A stretch of 64,000 nucleotides of DNA from SXNM01 sp964586155 (lineage in GTDB: Bacteria; Myxococcota_A; UBA9042): positions 50,735-114,734 of the forward strand of contig CAZPHC010000019.1 of NCBI GenBank assembly GCA_964586155.1, given 5' to 3'. How positions within the stretch are numbered: position 1 is the first letter of the stretch; every line of letters begins with the position of its first letter. The position numbers were made by a program, and so were the translations under genes. The notes beneath the pieces are model-generated. The model saw only the letters and a list, made by a program, of their open reading frames with translations. It had not been told where the DNA came from and did no database searches. This document shows, in pieces, positions 47,516 to 58,893 of this stretch.

Positions 47516-47752
47516 TCAACGCGGGGTGGCGGTCGCCGGATCGGCTGTCGTCACTTCGACGTAGCCCATCCCGAGGCGCTGGCGCACCAGCCGATCGTGC
47601 TCGGCGCGCGCCTTGCCCTCCGAGGGCAGCTCCTTGACCAGGCGGCTCGGCCTGCTGTCGAGGCCGCCCCAGACCAGCTCGACGACGTTGCCCTGGCAGC
47701 TGATCTGCCAGAAGCGCAGCTCGCCATCCTCGTCCCGCTCGAATCGACGCAT
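47516..47752 (-). CDS. WGR-domain protein
   Basis: This 78-aa protein is a single WGR domain: RRFERDEDGELRFWQISCQG, then ELVWGGLDSRP (WGR variant WGG), and a C-terminal GYVEV. WGR domains occur with PARP and with MolR-like proteins and often stand alone in bacteria; nucleic-acid or protein binding is inferred. It lies between oleA and hflC and is the same strand as both, with gaps of 85 and 45 bp. Confidence 0.8.
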   Translation of the reverse strand: MRRFERDEDGELRFWQISCQGNVVELVWGGLDSRPSRLVKELPSEGKARAEHDRLVRQRLGMGYVEVTTADPATATPR

Positions 47753-47797
47753 CTCGTCCTCCGCGACGCCCCTCCTCGGTCCCGTCTGGCGTCGCGC

Positions 47798-48844
47798 TCA
47801 GGGCAGCAGCAGCTCGCCGCCAGCGGCGCCGGCGGCCCCGCGCCTGACCGGCGGCGGCGGCTGGGGCGTCACGCTCGGCAGCGTTCCGCGGCCCGGGCTG
47901 CCGAGGTAGCGCAACAGCTCGTTGTCGGTGCCGAGCACCATCCTGGCATGGCCGGCCTTGCCGATGCCGCGCTCGTAGGCGTCGAGCGTGGCCAGGAAGC
48001 CATAGAACTCAGGGTCTTCGCCATAGGCGTCGGCGTAGATGCGCGAGGCGTCGGCGTCGGCCAGGCCCTCGATCTCGCGCGCCTTGCGCTGCGCCTCGGC
48101 GCGGATCACCTCGAGATCGCGCTCCATGCGGCCCAGGATCTCGGACGCCTTGCCCTGGCCCTCGGAGCGGTACTGCTCGGCCACCTTCTTCCGCTCGGCG
48201 ATCATGCGGTTGAAGATGTTGGCCTGGACCTCCTCGATGTAGTTGATCCGCTTGATGCGCACGTCGACGATCTCGATGCCGTACTGCTTGCGCGTCACGT
48301 CGTTGGCCCGCGCCACGACCTCGGTCTGCAAGGCGATGCGGCCCTTGCGGATGATCGCGCGCGCGTCGGCGGTGACGGCCTGGGCGTCGCTGCCGGTGCT
48401 GGCCTCCGGCAAGCCGACGAGCTCGGCCTCGGTGCGCACGATCTCGATGAGATCGTTGTCCGAGATCACGGTGCGGACCGCAGAGTCGAGGATGTCGTCG
48501 AGCCGCGTCTGCGCGCCGGCCATGCCGCCGACCGAGCGCAAGAACCCGAGCGGATCGAGGATCCGCCAGCGCGCCGTGGCGTCGACCCAGATGAAGCGCT
48601 TGTCGCGGGTCGGGATCTGCGAGCGATCGCCGTCCCATCGCAGCAGCCGCTTGGGGAAGACGTGCTGCTCGTACCACGGCCAGACCAGCTGCAGGCCCGG
48701 CTCGGTGATCGGTTCGCCGACGGGCTCGCCAAATTCCGTGAGCACGACGGAGTCGTACTCCGGCACGACGATGGTGCAGGTCGAGACGACGCCGACGGCG
48801 ACGGCCAGCGCGATCAGGACCAGGATGCCGATGCGGTTGCTCAT
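47798..48844 (-). CDS. hflC: HflC membrane protease regulator
   Basis: This 348-aa SPFH/prohibitin-domain protein has one N-terminal membrane helix (IGILVLIALAVAVGVVS), a band-7 domain (YDSVVLTEFGEPVGEPITEP onwards), and a coiled coil with EYDSVV- and AERKKVAEQYRSEGQG-like HflC motifs. With HflK it forms a cage around FtsH. The last 35 residues are Pro/Gly-rich and unusual. Its start overlaps hflK (ATGA). Confidence 0.93.
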   Translation of the reverse strand: MSNRIGILVLIALAVAVGVVSTCTIVVPEYDSVVLTEFGEPVGEPITEPGLQLVWPWYEQHVFPKRLLRWDGDRSQIPTRDKRFIWVDATARWRILDPLGFLRSVGGMAGAQTRLDDILDSAVRTVISDNDLIEIVRTEAELVGLPEASTGSDAQAVTADARAIIRKGRIALQTEVVARANDVTRKQYGIEIVDVRIKRINYIEEVQANIFNRMIAERKKVAEQYRSEGQGKASEILGRMERDLEVIRAEAQRKAREIEGLADADASRIYADAYGEDPEFYGFLATLDAYERGIGKAGHARMVLGTDNELLRYLGSPGRGTLPSVTPQPPPPVRRGAAGAAGGELLLP

Positions 48845-50046
48845 CGCGTGGTCCTCCCACCGGTGGTGGGCCGCGCAGACGCGCCCCCGAGGCCCCGGCC
48901 AGCGTTGCCGGCGTCGGTCTCCGCCGCAGACGGTGGCGGCGGCGGCGGGGGGTGGGCCGCGCGATGACCCGTGGCCGTCCCGCTCGACGCGGCGGCCTGG
49001 CCGTGGCTGCCGTGCCCGCCGGCCCCGAGCGCGCCCGACAGCGGCAACACGGGCAACGTGCCGCGGGCGACGTCGGCGTCGACGACCACGAGCTCGTCGA
49101 GGTCAGGCAGCACGCGCGAGACGGTCTCGAGCCACAGCCGGCGGCGCGTCACCTCGGGCGCCTTGCGGTACTCGCGCAGCAGGTCCGTGAAGCGCGACGC
49201 CTCGCCGCGGGCGCGGTTGACGCGCGCTTCGCGATAGCCCTCGGCCTGGTCGATGCGGCGCGCGGCCTCGCCGTGCGCGGCGGGGATCTCGCGGTTGCGC
49301 CGGGCGAGGCCCTCGTTCTCGAGCTTCTCGCGGTCCTGCTCGGCGCGGTTGACGTCGTTGAACGACGGCTGCACCGGCTCGGGCGGCGTCACGTTCTGCA
49401 GCTGCACCGCGACGATGTCGATGCCGGCGTCGTAGTCCTTGAGCACCTTGATCATCGACTTGCGCGCCTCGTCCTCGATCTGGGCGCGGCCGGTCGTCAG
49501 CACGGCGTCGACCGTGCGGTTGCCGACGATCTGGCGCATCACCGCCTCGGCGACGTCGCGCACGGTCTGCTGCGGCTCGGCGAGGTGGAACCAGAGCTTC
49601 ACCGGGTCGCGGATGCGGTACTGCACGATCCACTCGACGTCGGCGACGTTGAGATCACCCGTCAGCATCCACGACTCGTCGTCGAACTCGGCGCGCGAGT
49701 ACTCGGTGCGCACGTCGGCGCGCACGGTGCGGAAGCCGAACTCCTCCTTGAGCACGCGGGTCGTGGCGAAGATCTTGGTCTGGTCGATGCCGAACGGCAG
49801 GCAGAGGTGGAATCCCGGCCCCGCGGTATGGCTGTAGCGGCCCAAGCGCAGCACGACGGCTGCCTCGTCCGGCCCGACGGTGAAGAACGCCGTGCGCCCG
49901 CCGAGCAGCAGCACCACGACCAACGCCACCAGCGCGACGATGCCGACCAGGTTGCCGGGCAGCCGTAGCTCGGGTGGCTGCATCCCGCCGCCGCTGCCGG
50001 CACCGCCATTGGCGGCGTTGCGAATCTCGTCTGGGTTCCAAGGCAA
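48841..50046 (-). CDS. hflK: HflK membrane protease regulator
   Basis: This 401-aa SPFH protein begins MPWNPDEIRNAANGGAGSGG with a short Gly-rich N-terminus, one membrane helix (GIVALVALVVVLLLGGR near 35) and a band-7 domain including TGDLNVADVEWIVQYRI. The coiled coil contains ARRNREIPAAHGEAARRIDQ and is typical of HflK. The last 70 residues are a His/Pro/Gly-rich tail with a run of prolines, longer than usual. It is coupled to hflC. Confidence 0.93.
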   Translation of the reverse strand: MPWNPDEIRNAANGGAGSGGGMQPPELRLPGNLVGIVALVALVVVLLLGGRTAFFTVGPDEAAVVLRLGRYSHTAGPGFHLCLPFGIDQTKIFATTRVLKEEFGFRTVRADVRTEYSRAEFDDESWMLTGDLNVADVEWIVQYRIRDPVKLWFHLAEPQQTVRDVAEAVMRQIVGNRTVDAVLTTGRAQIEDEARKSMIKVLKDYDAGIDIVAVQLQNVTPPEPVQPSFNDVNRAEQDREKLENEGLARRNREIPAAHGEAARRIDQAEGYREARVNRARGEASRFTDLLREYRKAPEVTRRRLWLETVSRVLPDLDELVVVDADVARGTLPVLPLSGALGAGGHGSHGQAAASSGTATGHRAAHPPPPPPPSAAETDAGNAGRGLGGASARPTTGGRTTR

Positions 50047-50225
50047 CGTGGCCTCCCATCTGCGCAGCCCATGGACCGGGGCGCTGCACGCGCGCTCGGG
50101 CCCGACGGCTGGCGGCCTTCACGACGTCGCAGGTCAAGCGTCACCCGTGCGTGCGAAGGCTCCGCAGGATCGCAGGTCGGGGGGCTGCGGTCAACGCGGG
50201 CTCCCCGGTCGCGCGCGGCGTCGCT

Positions 50226-50253
50226 TTGCCGGGGCGGCGAGATGCCCTACGCT
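50226..50253 (+). promoter_or_regulatory. Candidate promoter for the 50304 lipoprotein
   Basis: TTGCCG at 50226-50231, 16 bp, TACGCT at 50248-50253, 51 bp before the ATG. The 257 bases from 50047 to 50303 contain no other supported feature. Confidence 0.4.
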
Positions 50254-50303
50254 GACCATCGGCCGGCGCCACGCCAGCGCGCACGGCCCAGCCAGGAGCA
50301 GCC

Positions 50304-51098
50304 ATGGCCCGTCCTCCGATGCCGCCCCGTTTCTCGCGCCCGTCGCTGCCGCCGCGGCTGGCCCGCGTCGTCGCCAACTTCGCCTGGATCGCCGCGGCGC
50401 TGCTGCTCGGCAGCTGCGGCAGCGACGCGGGTGGCAGCACCGCCAGCGCGACGGACACGACCAGCGCCGACGCCGGCAGCGACGCGCCGATCGGCCAGGG
50501 CGTCTGGGCCCAGGGCTATTCGATGAAGCTCGCCTTCACCGGCGGCCAACCTGACGGCATCCAGCTCGACATCGACCGCGACCTCTACGAGATCCCGACC
50601 GCGTTCTCGTTCGGTTCGACGCACTATGTCAAAGGCGAGGTCGGCTTCACCGTCGCCGATACGATGACGCTGCTGCTCGACAACGGCAGCGGCGGCAAGG
50701 TCGAGACGCAGATCGAGATCAGCCTGAACTTCGGCCTCGTCGTCGGCTCGAGCGACAACCCGGTGCAGACCGACAAGGCCGGCACCTACCCGTTCAGCTG
50801 CAAGCCGCCGATGATTCGCATCTTCTTCAAGAACACCCAGTTCCGATCGACCTGCGACGGCCTCGTCGGCTCGATCGTCATCACCGACTACGCCAACACC
50901 ACCGGCGGCCGCATGGCGGGCACGTTCAAGGGCACGCTGCAGGCCTTCTACCCGGACCCCGGCACCGGCGCGACCGACGAGTGCATCGCCGCCGAGAACG
51001 CCAAGATGTGCAGCAAGCCGGACCGCACCGTCGCGGTCGAGGGCCACTTCGGCTTCACCCTGCCCGAGAAGGCGGCGGGCGGCGGCAGCGGCGGCTAG
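50304..51098 (+). CDS. Lipoprotein with Ser/Thr/Asp-rich linker
   Basis: The 264-aa product has signal and lipobox IAAALLLGSCGSDAGGST with Cys near residue 38, a short Ala/Thr/Asp linker, and a beta-rich domain (YSMKLAFTGGQPDGIQLDID onwards) with four Cys. No family is recognised. The C-terminus is Gly/Ala-rich. It precedes the hydrolase gene by 5 bp on the same strand. Confidence 0.7.
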   Translation: MARPPMPPRFSRPSLPPRLARVVANFAWIAAALLLGSCGSDAGGSTASATDTTSADAGSDAPIGQGVWAQGYSMKLAFTGGQPDGIQLDIDRDLYEIPTAFSFGSTHYVKGEVGFTVADTMTLLLDNGSGGKVETQIEISLNFGLVVGSSDNPVQTDKAGTYPFSCKPPMIRIFFKNTQFRSTCDGLVGSIVITDYANTTGGRMAGTFKGTLQAFYPDPGTGATDECIAAENAKMCSKPDRTVAVEGHFGFTLPEKAAGGGSGG

Positions 51099-51103
51099 GG
51101 CCG

Positions 51104-52072
51104 ATGACCACGCCAGCCAACCGCAGCCCGCGACGCTCGGTCACGGGGCGCCCGCACCATCGCCTGCGCCCGCACGGCCATCGCGACGTGCTCGCCGCCA
51201 TCGACGGCCATGAGGTGCCGATCGGCGGCGACCGCAGCTGGCATCCCCACGGCCGGCGCGTGCGCGTGCCCGATCGCGATCTCGGCAGCCTCGGCGTCCA
51301 CGCCGTCACGCTCGGCAGCGGCCCGGATCTCGTGCTGCTGCACGGCTTCGTCCAGGCCTCGTGGTGCTGGCGCGACGTGCTCGACGACCTCGCGCGCCAC
51401 CACACCGTGCACGCGGTCTGCTTGCCGGGCTTTGGCTGGTCCGACAAGCCGGCGACGGGCCCCATGCGCCTGCCGGACCAGGCGCGGCGCCTGCTGACCT
51501 GGCTCGACGTCATGGGCATCGCCCGCGCGGACCTGGTCGGCTGCTCGATGGGCGGCGCGCTGGCCTTGCACCTCGCGGCGAAGGTGCCAGCGCGCTTCGG
51601 CCGCGTCGTGGTCGTGAACCCGGCCGGCCCGGGCACCTACCCGATGGCCTGGCTCGCCGCGCTGCAACGGCCGGCGTGGGCGCCCCTGCTGCGGCTGCCG
51701 GGCGTGCCGTTCGGCCTGCGCTTGGGCCTGCGCTTCGCCGCCTATGCCCAGCTGCCGGTGGACGACGCCTACATGGCGCACTTCCTCGCGCCGTTGCGGA
51801 CCCCTGGCGCCGCGCAGGCCGCGCTCGCCGTCGCCTCGACCTACAACGACGACCTGCGCCAGCTCACCGGCGACCTGGCCGCTGTGCGCGCGCCGACGCT
51901 GGTCATCCGCGGCGGCAAGGACCGCGTGATCCCGGCGCGCGTGGTCCACGGCGTCGCGCAGGCCGTGCCGGGCAGCCGCGTCCTCACCTACGACGCCGCC
52001 GGCCATTGCCCGATGGAAGAGGAGCCGGCGCGCTTCTGCACCGACGTCCTGGCCTTCTTGCGGGCGGACTGA
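51104..52072 (+). CDS. Alpha/beta-fold hydrolase
   Basis: The 322-aa product has oxyanion motif LLHGFVQASWCW, nucleophile elbow GCSMGGALALH, acid-region VIRGGKDRVIP and His in YDAAGHCPMEEEP, all in family order. The first 50 residues are Arg/His-rich and unlike the usual start. Substrate unknown. The ATG at 51104 follows the lipoprotein stop by 5 bp, so the two probably share a transcript. Confidence 0.88.
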   Translation: MTTPANRSPRRSVTGRPHHRLRPHGHRDVLAAIDGHEVPIGGDRSWHPHGRRVRVPDRDLGSLGVHAVTLGSGPDLVLLHGFVQASWCWRDVLDDLARHHTVHAVCLPGFGWSDKPATGPMRLPDQARRLLTWLDVMGIARADLVGCSMGGALALHLAAKVPARFGRVVVVNPAGPGTYPMAWLAALQRPAWAPLLRLPGVPFGLRLGLRFAAYAQLPVDDAYMAHFLAPLRTPGAAQAALAVASTYNDDLRQLTGDLAAVRAPTLVIRGGKDRVIPARVVHGVAQAVPGSRVLTYDAAGHCPMEEEPARFCTDVLAFLRAD

Positions 52073-52256
52073 CGACGCGATTGGACGATCGCGGCCGGTG
52101 GCGCGCCGGTCTGGCGAATCATCCAGACGACGACGCCGTTGTGCCCAGGGCGGCCCACCAGCCATGGCGCGATCCCGGCCGTTGCGGCCCGTGGCCGTGT
52201 CGCGGTAAGACGCGCGCCCGATCTGGCTCGATCGCCCCCGCGCGGAGGTCCCCCTG

Positions 52257-53486
52257 ATGTCGAACGCCCCCATCGTCCCCACCGTCGCCGCCCTCGTCGC
52301 CAGCGCCGCCGCCCGTCGCCGCAGCGCGCCTCGCTTCGCCCGCATGGCGACGGCCGCGTCCGTCGCGCTCGCCAGCCTCGCCGCGCTTCCCGCGCTCGCG
52401 GCCCCGGCGCGGACGCTGATCTTGCCGACCGCGACCATCGGCGAGGTCCGGCCGATCCAGCTCAAGCGCATCGAGAAGGGCATCGCCGACACACTCTCGT
52501 TCTCGGGCAAGATCGTCTCGGTCGTCGACCCGACGCCGGTCGACCCGCCGACCAAGGGCAAGCCGGCTGCGCCGATGGCCATCGACCCGCACCTGCAGCG
52601 CGCCGATACGCTGCGCCAGGAGGGCACCGACGCCCAGCTCGAGGGCAAGCACGCCGTCGCGCTGAGCAAGCTCGAGGCGTCGATCGCCGCCTACCGCGCC
52701 GGCTACGCCGAGCTCGTCGACTACACCAAGCTCGCGGACGCCTACGCCCGCGCCGGCGTCGCGGCCTACCAGGCCGGCAAGGGCGCGGCCAAGGCCGCCA
52801 AGCACTTCGACGCCGGCTTCGTGATCCAGCCGACGCTGGCGATCGACCGGCGCAAGGCCGACAAGGAGCTGCTCGCGCTCTTCGACGGCCGCCGCGAGGC
52901 GCTCGAGGCCGCGCCGCGCCAGACGCTCCAGGTCGAGGGCGAGGCCGAGGGCGCCGAGGTCTTCGTCGACGGCGTGCGCATCGGGCCGCTGCCGGCCGAG
53001 GCGCAGAACCTCGCGGCCGGCGAGCACTACCTGCAGGTGCGCGGTGGCAACTGGCAGACCTACGCCAAGAAGGTCCAGATCGGTCGCAAGCCTTTGAAGG
53101 TCAAGGCCAAGATGAAGCCGGTCAAGGTCGAGGCCGAGGTCGGCCAGGGCAAGGTCCTGAGCTTCGACGACATCAAGCACTGCACCGAGAAGGGCGACAT
53201 GGTCAGCAGGGGCTGCGTCAAGCTGGCCACCGCGTTCGCCAAGCAGACCGCCACCGAGCTGCTGCTGCACCCGATCGTCGTCGCCGACCGCTACGGCCGC
53301 TTGACGCTGCACGGCTTCTTGCAGCGCGCCGACGGCAAGACGCTGGCGCTGAGCCCGCGCGAGATCGACAAGAACCTCACGGACCTGAACGCACAACTGA
53401 CCGAAATGGCCAACGAAGTCGGCGCCGCCGCCGAGAACTTCCCGACCGCCCGCGCCCTGGACCGCAAGCCCAAGCTCTTCCAGTAG
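52257..53486 (+). CDS. PEGA-domain exported protein
   Basis: The 409-aa product has a signal peptide (ASVALASLAALPALA, cleaved near residue 49), a helical TPR-like middle (AVALSKLEASIAAYRAGYAE) and a PEGA domain near 223-280 (VEGAEVFVDGVRIG-like, GEHYLQVRGG). A C-terminal domain of unknown fold follows. PEGA modules are common in myxobacterial envelope proteins. No catalytic motif is seen. Confidence 0.75.
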   Translation: MSNAPIVPTVAALVASAAARRRSAPRFARMATAASVALASLAALPALAAPARTLILPTATIGEVRPIQLKRIEKGIADTLSFSGKIVSVVDPTPVDPPTKGKPAAPMAIDPHLQRADTLRQEGTDAQLEGKHAVALSKLEASIAAYRAGYAELVDYTKLADAYARAGVAAYQAGKGAAKAAKHFDAGFVIQPTLAIDRRKADKELLALFDGRREALEAAPRQTLQVEGEAEGAEVFVDGVRIGPLPAEAQNLAAGEHYLQVRGGNWQTYAKKVQIGRKPLKVKAKMKPVKVEAEVGQGKVLSFDDIKHCTEKGDMVSRGCVKLATAFAKQTATELLLHPIVVADRYGRLTLHGFLQRADGKTLALSPREIDKNLTDLNAQLTEMANEVGAAAENFPTARALDRKPKLFQ

Positions 53487-53518
53487 CGGTTCCGCCCGGA
53501 CGTCGCGCAAGTCTGCAA

Positions 53519-53547
53519 TTGCGCGCAGGGTGTGCGATCGGTATCGT
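53519..53547 (+). promoter_or_regulatory. Candidate promoter for the 53569 lipoprotein
   Basis: TTGCGC at 53519-53524, 17 bp, TATCGT at 53542-53547, 22 bp before the ATG, with AGGAGGAG in between. Confidence 0.4.
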
Positions 53548-53568
53548 GTCGCTCCCCAGGAGGAGTCG

Positions 53569-56500
53569 ATGCGCACGTCCAACCCCGAGGCCGTCCCCCC
53601 GCTCGTCGCTCGGGCGAAGGTGGCGTCGCCGCGTGCGTGGCCGGGTCGACGCGCTGCGCTCCTCGGTCTGCTCCTGGTGCTCGCGACCGCGTGCAGCGAA
53701 GCCCCGACCGACGGCAAGATCGCCGGCAAGGCGGCGCTCGACCCCTCGACCCTGGTGCTGCGCACCGACACCGGCGGGGCCGACGCGCGCGCCGGCGTGC
53801 CCTTCACCGTCGGCTGCCGCGCGTTCGAGAAGGCAGACGGCGGGCTCGGCGCCGAGGTCACGCTGCCCTGGCCGACGACCGTGACGGTGGTCGACGGGCC
53901 GGCCGGCGCGCTGGCGATCGACGGCCATGACGTGTCCTTCGGCCTCGTCGGTGACTACCGCGTCGCCTGCCGCACCGTGGGCGAGCAGCTGCTCGACGCC
54001 GAGGGCGCACTTTTGCCCGTGATCCCGGGCCCGCCAGCCAGCCTCGACACCCAGATCGCCTCGCCCGCGGGCGACGCCGACGTGCAACACGGCGCAGCCG
54101 CGGTGGTCGCGGGCACGCCGATCCAGGTCAGCTGCATCGGGGCGGACGCCCACGGCAACACCCTGACCACGGGCTGGACCGTGGGGACGACGCCCGAGAT
54201 CGTGACGAGCGACCTGCTGTTGCAGCCGACGCTGGCCGGCACCTACGACGTCGCCTGCCGCATCGAAGGCAGCGTCGACGCCACGCCCGCGCGCCTCGGC
54301 GTCATCGCCAACGTGCCGAAGCATCTGCACACGCTGCTGGAGCCAGCCGAGATCGAGGCCGGCAATGCGGCCAAGCTCGGCTGCGTGGCCTTGGACGCCT
54401 ACGGCAACCAGATCAAGGACTTCCCGTTCGCGGTCGATCACAGCGACAAGCTCGCGCTCAAGGGCCTGTACCTGTCGGCGACCGAGGCCGGCCTGCACGG
54501 CGTGCGCTGCGTGCCCGAGACGCTGGCGTGGGACCTGTTCACGCTGCACGGCAACAACCTGCTGGTGACGCCGGGTCCGCCCAAGGAGCTGCTGGTCGCG
54601 CGCATCCCGGACAAGGGCGTCTACAAGCGCAAGGAGACGGTGAAATTCATCGCCACCGTCCGCGACGGCTACGGCAACATCCGGCCCGACGACGAGGTCG
54701 CGCACAGCGTCGTCTCGCCGGCCAAGGGCTACAAGGACAAGGGCGATCTCGGCATCGTCTTCAACCTCGACGGCACCTACGAGCTGGAGTTCCACGTCGT
54801 CAAGGATCCCAACGTCGAGAAGGTGTTCAAGCTGCTGGTCGACGGCGCGCCGCCGCTGCTGACGATCGAGGAGCCGGGCTGGGGCAGCACGCTCGACGGC
54901 AAGCCCAGCGTGACGGTCAAGGGCAAGGCCGGCGACGACGGCGCCGGCATCGCCGAGCTCAAGGTCAACGGCAAGAAGGCCTTCCCCGACGCCATCGACG
55001 AATGGAAGGTGCAGGTCGGCGCGGCCCACGGGCTGACCAAGGTCATCGCGACGGCGACCGACATCGGCGGCGAGGAAGCCAAGGCGGTGCGCGGCTTCTA
55101 CTACGCCAACAAGTACTACCCGACCGACGCGGCCAACCCGAAGGGCGCGATGGTCGACAAGGCGATCCAGGTCTTCCTGGGCAAGGACTTCTTCGACGAC
55201 GGCGACCACAACAAGGCCAAGGTCGACGACATGGCCACCATCATCGAGATCGTGGCAGGCGGCCTGATGAGCAGCTCCCTGCTGCCGAGCAACATCTCGC
55301 AAGGCGACATCGAGGTCACGCTGTCGAACACCAAGTTCGGCCCGCTCAAGACCAGCCTGGTCCCGGTGGACGGCGCCCTGCAGACCAAGATCGAGCTCGA
55401 CGGCATCTCGACCGATCTCGCGGTCAAGGCCAAGCTCAAGCTCGGGCCGATCTCGACGACCGTGAAGGTCTCGGGCGACATCAAGATCGCCAAGGTCCGC
55501 CTCTCGACCCGGCTCGGCATCGAGGTCGTCAACGGCTTCGCCAAGACCGACGCGACGCAGACCGTCGTCCAGATCGACGACATGAAGCTGCACGTCGACG
55601 GCATCGGCGGCCTGTTCGACTTCCTGTGGAACATCCTGCTCGACACCTACAAGAAGCAGATGGAGGCCCAGATCGTCGGCATGCTCGAGAGCGAGCTGCC
55701 CAAGGCGCTGCAGGGCATCTTCGACGCGCTCGCCATCAACCAGAGCTTCGAGGTGCCGCCGCTGGTCGGCGCCGGCAAGACCGTGACGGTGTCGATCGTC
55801 TCGGCCGTCAAGACCATGACCTTCTCGCCGCTCGGCGCCATCATCGAGATGGACGCGTCGTTCGTCGCGAGCAAGGGCGTGCCGCACACCATCAAGGGCA
55901 GCATCGGCCGCGACGGCTGCGTCGGCCTTTCGCCCGACAAATTCGCCATCGACACGGCCCAGCGCATCCAGTTCGCCCTGCACGACGACCTGATCAACCA
56001 GCTGCTCTACGCGCTGTGGTACGGCGGTGCGCTGCAGCTGAGCGTGCCGCTGGCCGAGCTGGCGGGTGGCAGCAACGTCTCGGGCTTCTCGCTCGAGGGC
56101 GCGACGCTCGGCCTCGACTTCCTGCTGCCGCCGATCCTCGAGGCCTGCAACCAGCCCGATCCGATGTCGATGCGCCTGCAGGTGGGCGATCTCTTTGCCA
56201 AGATCACGCTGATGCTCGGCTCGGACCCGCTCGACCTGCACACGGTCATCCTCGCGGACGCCGGCCTCTCGCTGGCGTTCAGCAAGGCGAGCAACGGCGA
56301 CGGGGTGCTCACCGCGACCGTCGCCCAGGAGCTCGGCCTGGTGCTGCACCTGCAGGACATCACCAAGGGCTTCGAGGACCAGAAGCCGACCTTCCAGAAG
56401 CTGATCGAATCGATGCTGACCAAGGGGCTGACCGACGCCAACTCGCCGTTGGGCAAGCCGACCGAGACCGCGCTGCCGGCGACGGTCATCGACCTGAGCA

Positions 56501-56601
56501 CGGCCGTGCCAGGGCTGCCCCCCGGCAGCAAACTGACGGTCGGCATCGGCAAGCTCGAGCGAGCGGGTGGCTATACGGCGGTGAGCATGTCGCTGCAGTG
56601 A
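53569..56601 (+). CDS. Large beta-rich lipoprotein with Ig-like and lipid-binding-like regions
   Basis: The 1010-aa product has lipobox LLGLLLVLATAC (Cys near 44). Residues 50-480 look like four or five Ig-like beta-sandwich repeats (repeated LxVTPGPP, VxCRxxG). Residues 520-1000 form an elongated beta/helix region. That region includes LPKALQGIFDALAINQSFEV, and VKTMTFSPLGAIIEMDASF is in it too; it resembles TULIP/BPI-like lipid-binding folds, but this is only an impression. The start at 53569 follows AGGAGGAG. The function is unknown; an envelope lipid or surface role is possible. Confidence 0.65.
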   Translation: MRTSNPEAVPPLVARAKVASPRAWPGRRAALLGLLLVLATACSEAPTDGKIAGKAALDPSTLVLRTDTGGADARAGVPFTVGCRAFEKADGGLGAEVTLPWPTTVTVVDGPAGALAIDGHDVSFGLVGDYRVACRTVGEQLLDAEGALLPVIPGPPASLDTQIASPAGDADVQHGAAAVVAGTPIQVSCIGADAHGNTLTTGWTVGTTPEIVTSDLLLQPTLAGTYDVACRIEGSVDATPARLGVIANVPKHLHTLLEPAEIEAGNAAKLGCVALDAYGNQIKDFPFAVDHSDKLALKGLYLSATEAGLHGVRCVPETLAWDLFTLHGNNLLVTPGPPKELLVARIPDKGVYKRKETVKFIATVRDGYGNIRPDDEVAHSVVSPAKGYKDKGDLGIVFNLDGTYELEFHVVKDPNVEKVFKLLVDGAPPLLTIEEPGWGSTLDGKPSVTVKGKAGDDGAGIAELKVNGKKAFPDAIDEWKVQVGAAHGLTKVIATATDIGGEEAKAVRGFYYANKYYPTDAANPKGAMVDKAIQVFLGKDFFDDGDHNKAKVDDMATIIEIVAGGLMSSSLLPSNISQGDIEVTLSNTKFGPLKTSLVPVDGALQTKIELDGISTDLAVKAKLKLGPISTTVKVSGDIKIAKVRLSTRLGIEVVNGFAKTDATQTVVQIDDMKLHVDGIGGLFDFLWNILLDTYKKQMEAQIVGMLESELPKALQGIFDALAINQSFEVPPLVGAGKTVTVSIVSAVKTMTFSPLGAIIEMDASFVASKGVPHTIKGSIGRDGCVGLSPDKFAIDTAQRIQFALHDDLINQLLYALWYGGALQLSVPLAELAGGSNVSGFSLEGATLGLDFLLPPILEACNQPDPMSMRLQVGDLFAKITLMLGSDPLDLHTVILADAGLSLAFSKASNGDGVLTATVAQELGLVLHLQDITKGFEDQKPTFQKLIESMLTKGLTDANSPLGKPTETALPATVIDLSTAVPGLPPGSKLTVGIGKLERAGGYTAVSMSLQ

Positions 56602-56751
56602 GACGGTTGGACCGGCCAACGCCGGGAAGGCGCACGGACCCCGACCAGGTCACACCGGCGAGGGGCGCGAGTTCTGGCATTGCCGCAGGATGTGGTACGG
56701 TGCTGGCGCGGTGCCGCTGACGGCGCCCCTGGGTTCCCACGAGGAGTCGCG

Positions 56752-58873
<2,122 letters not shown>

Positions 58874-58893
<20 letters not shown>

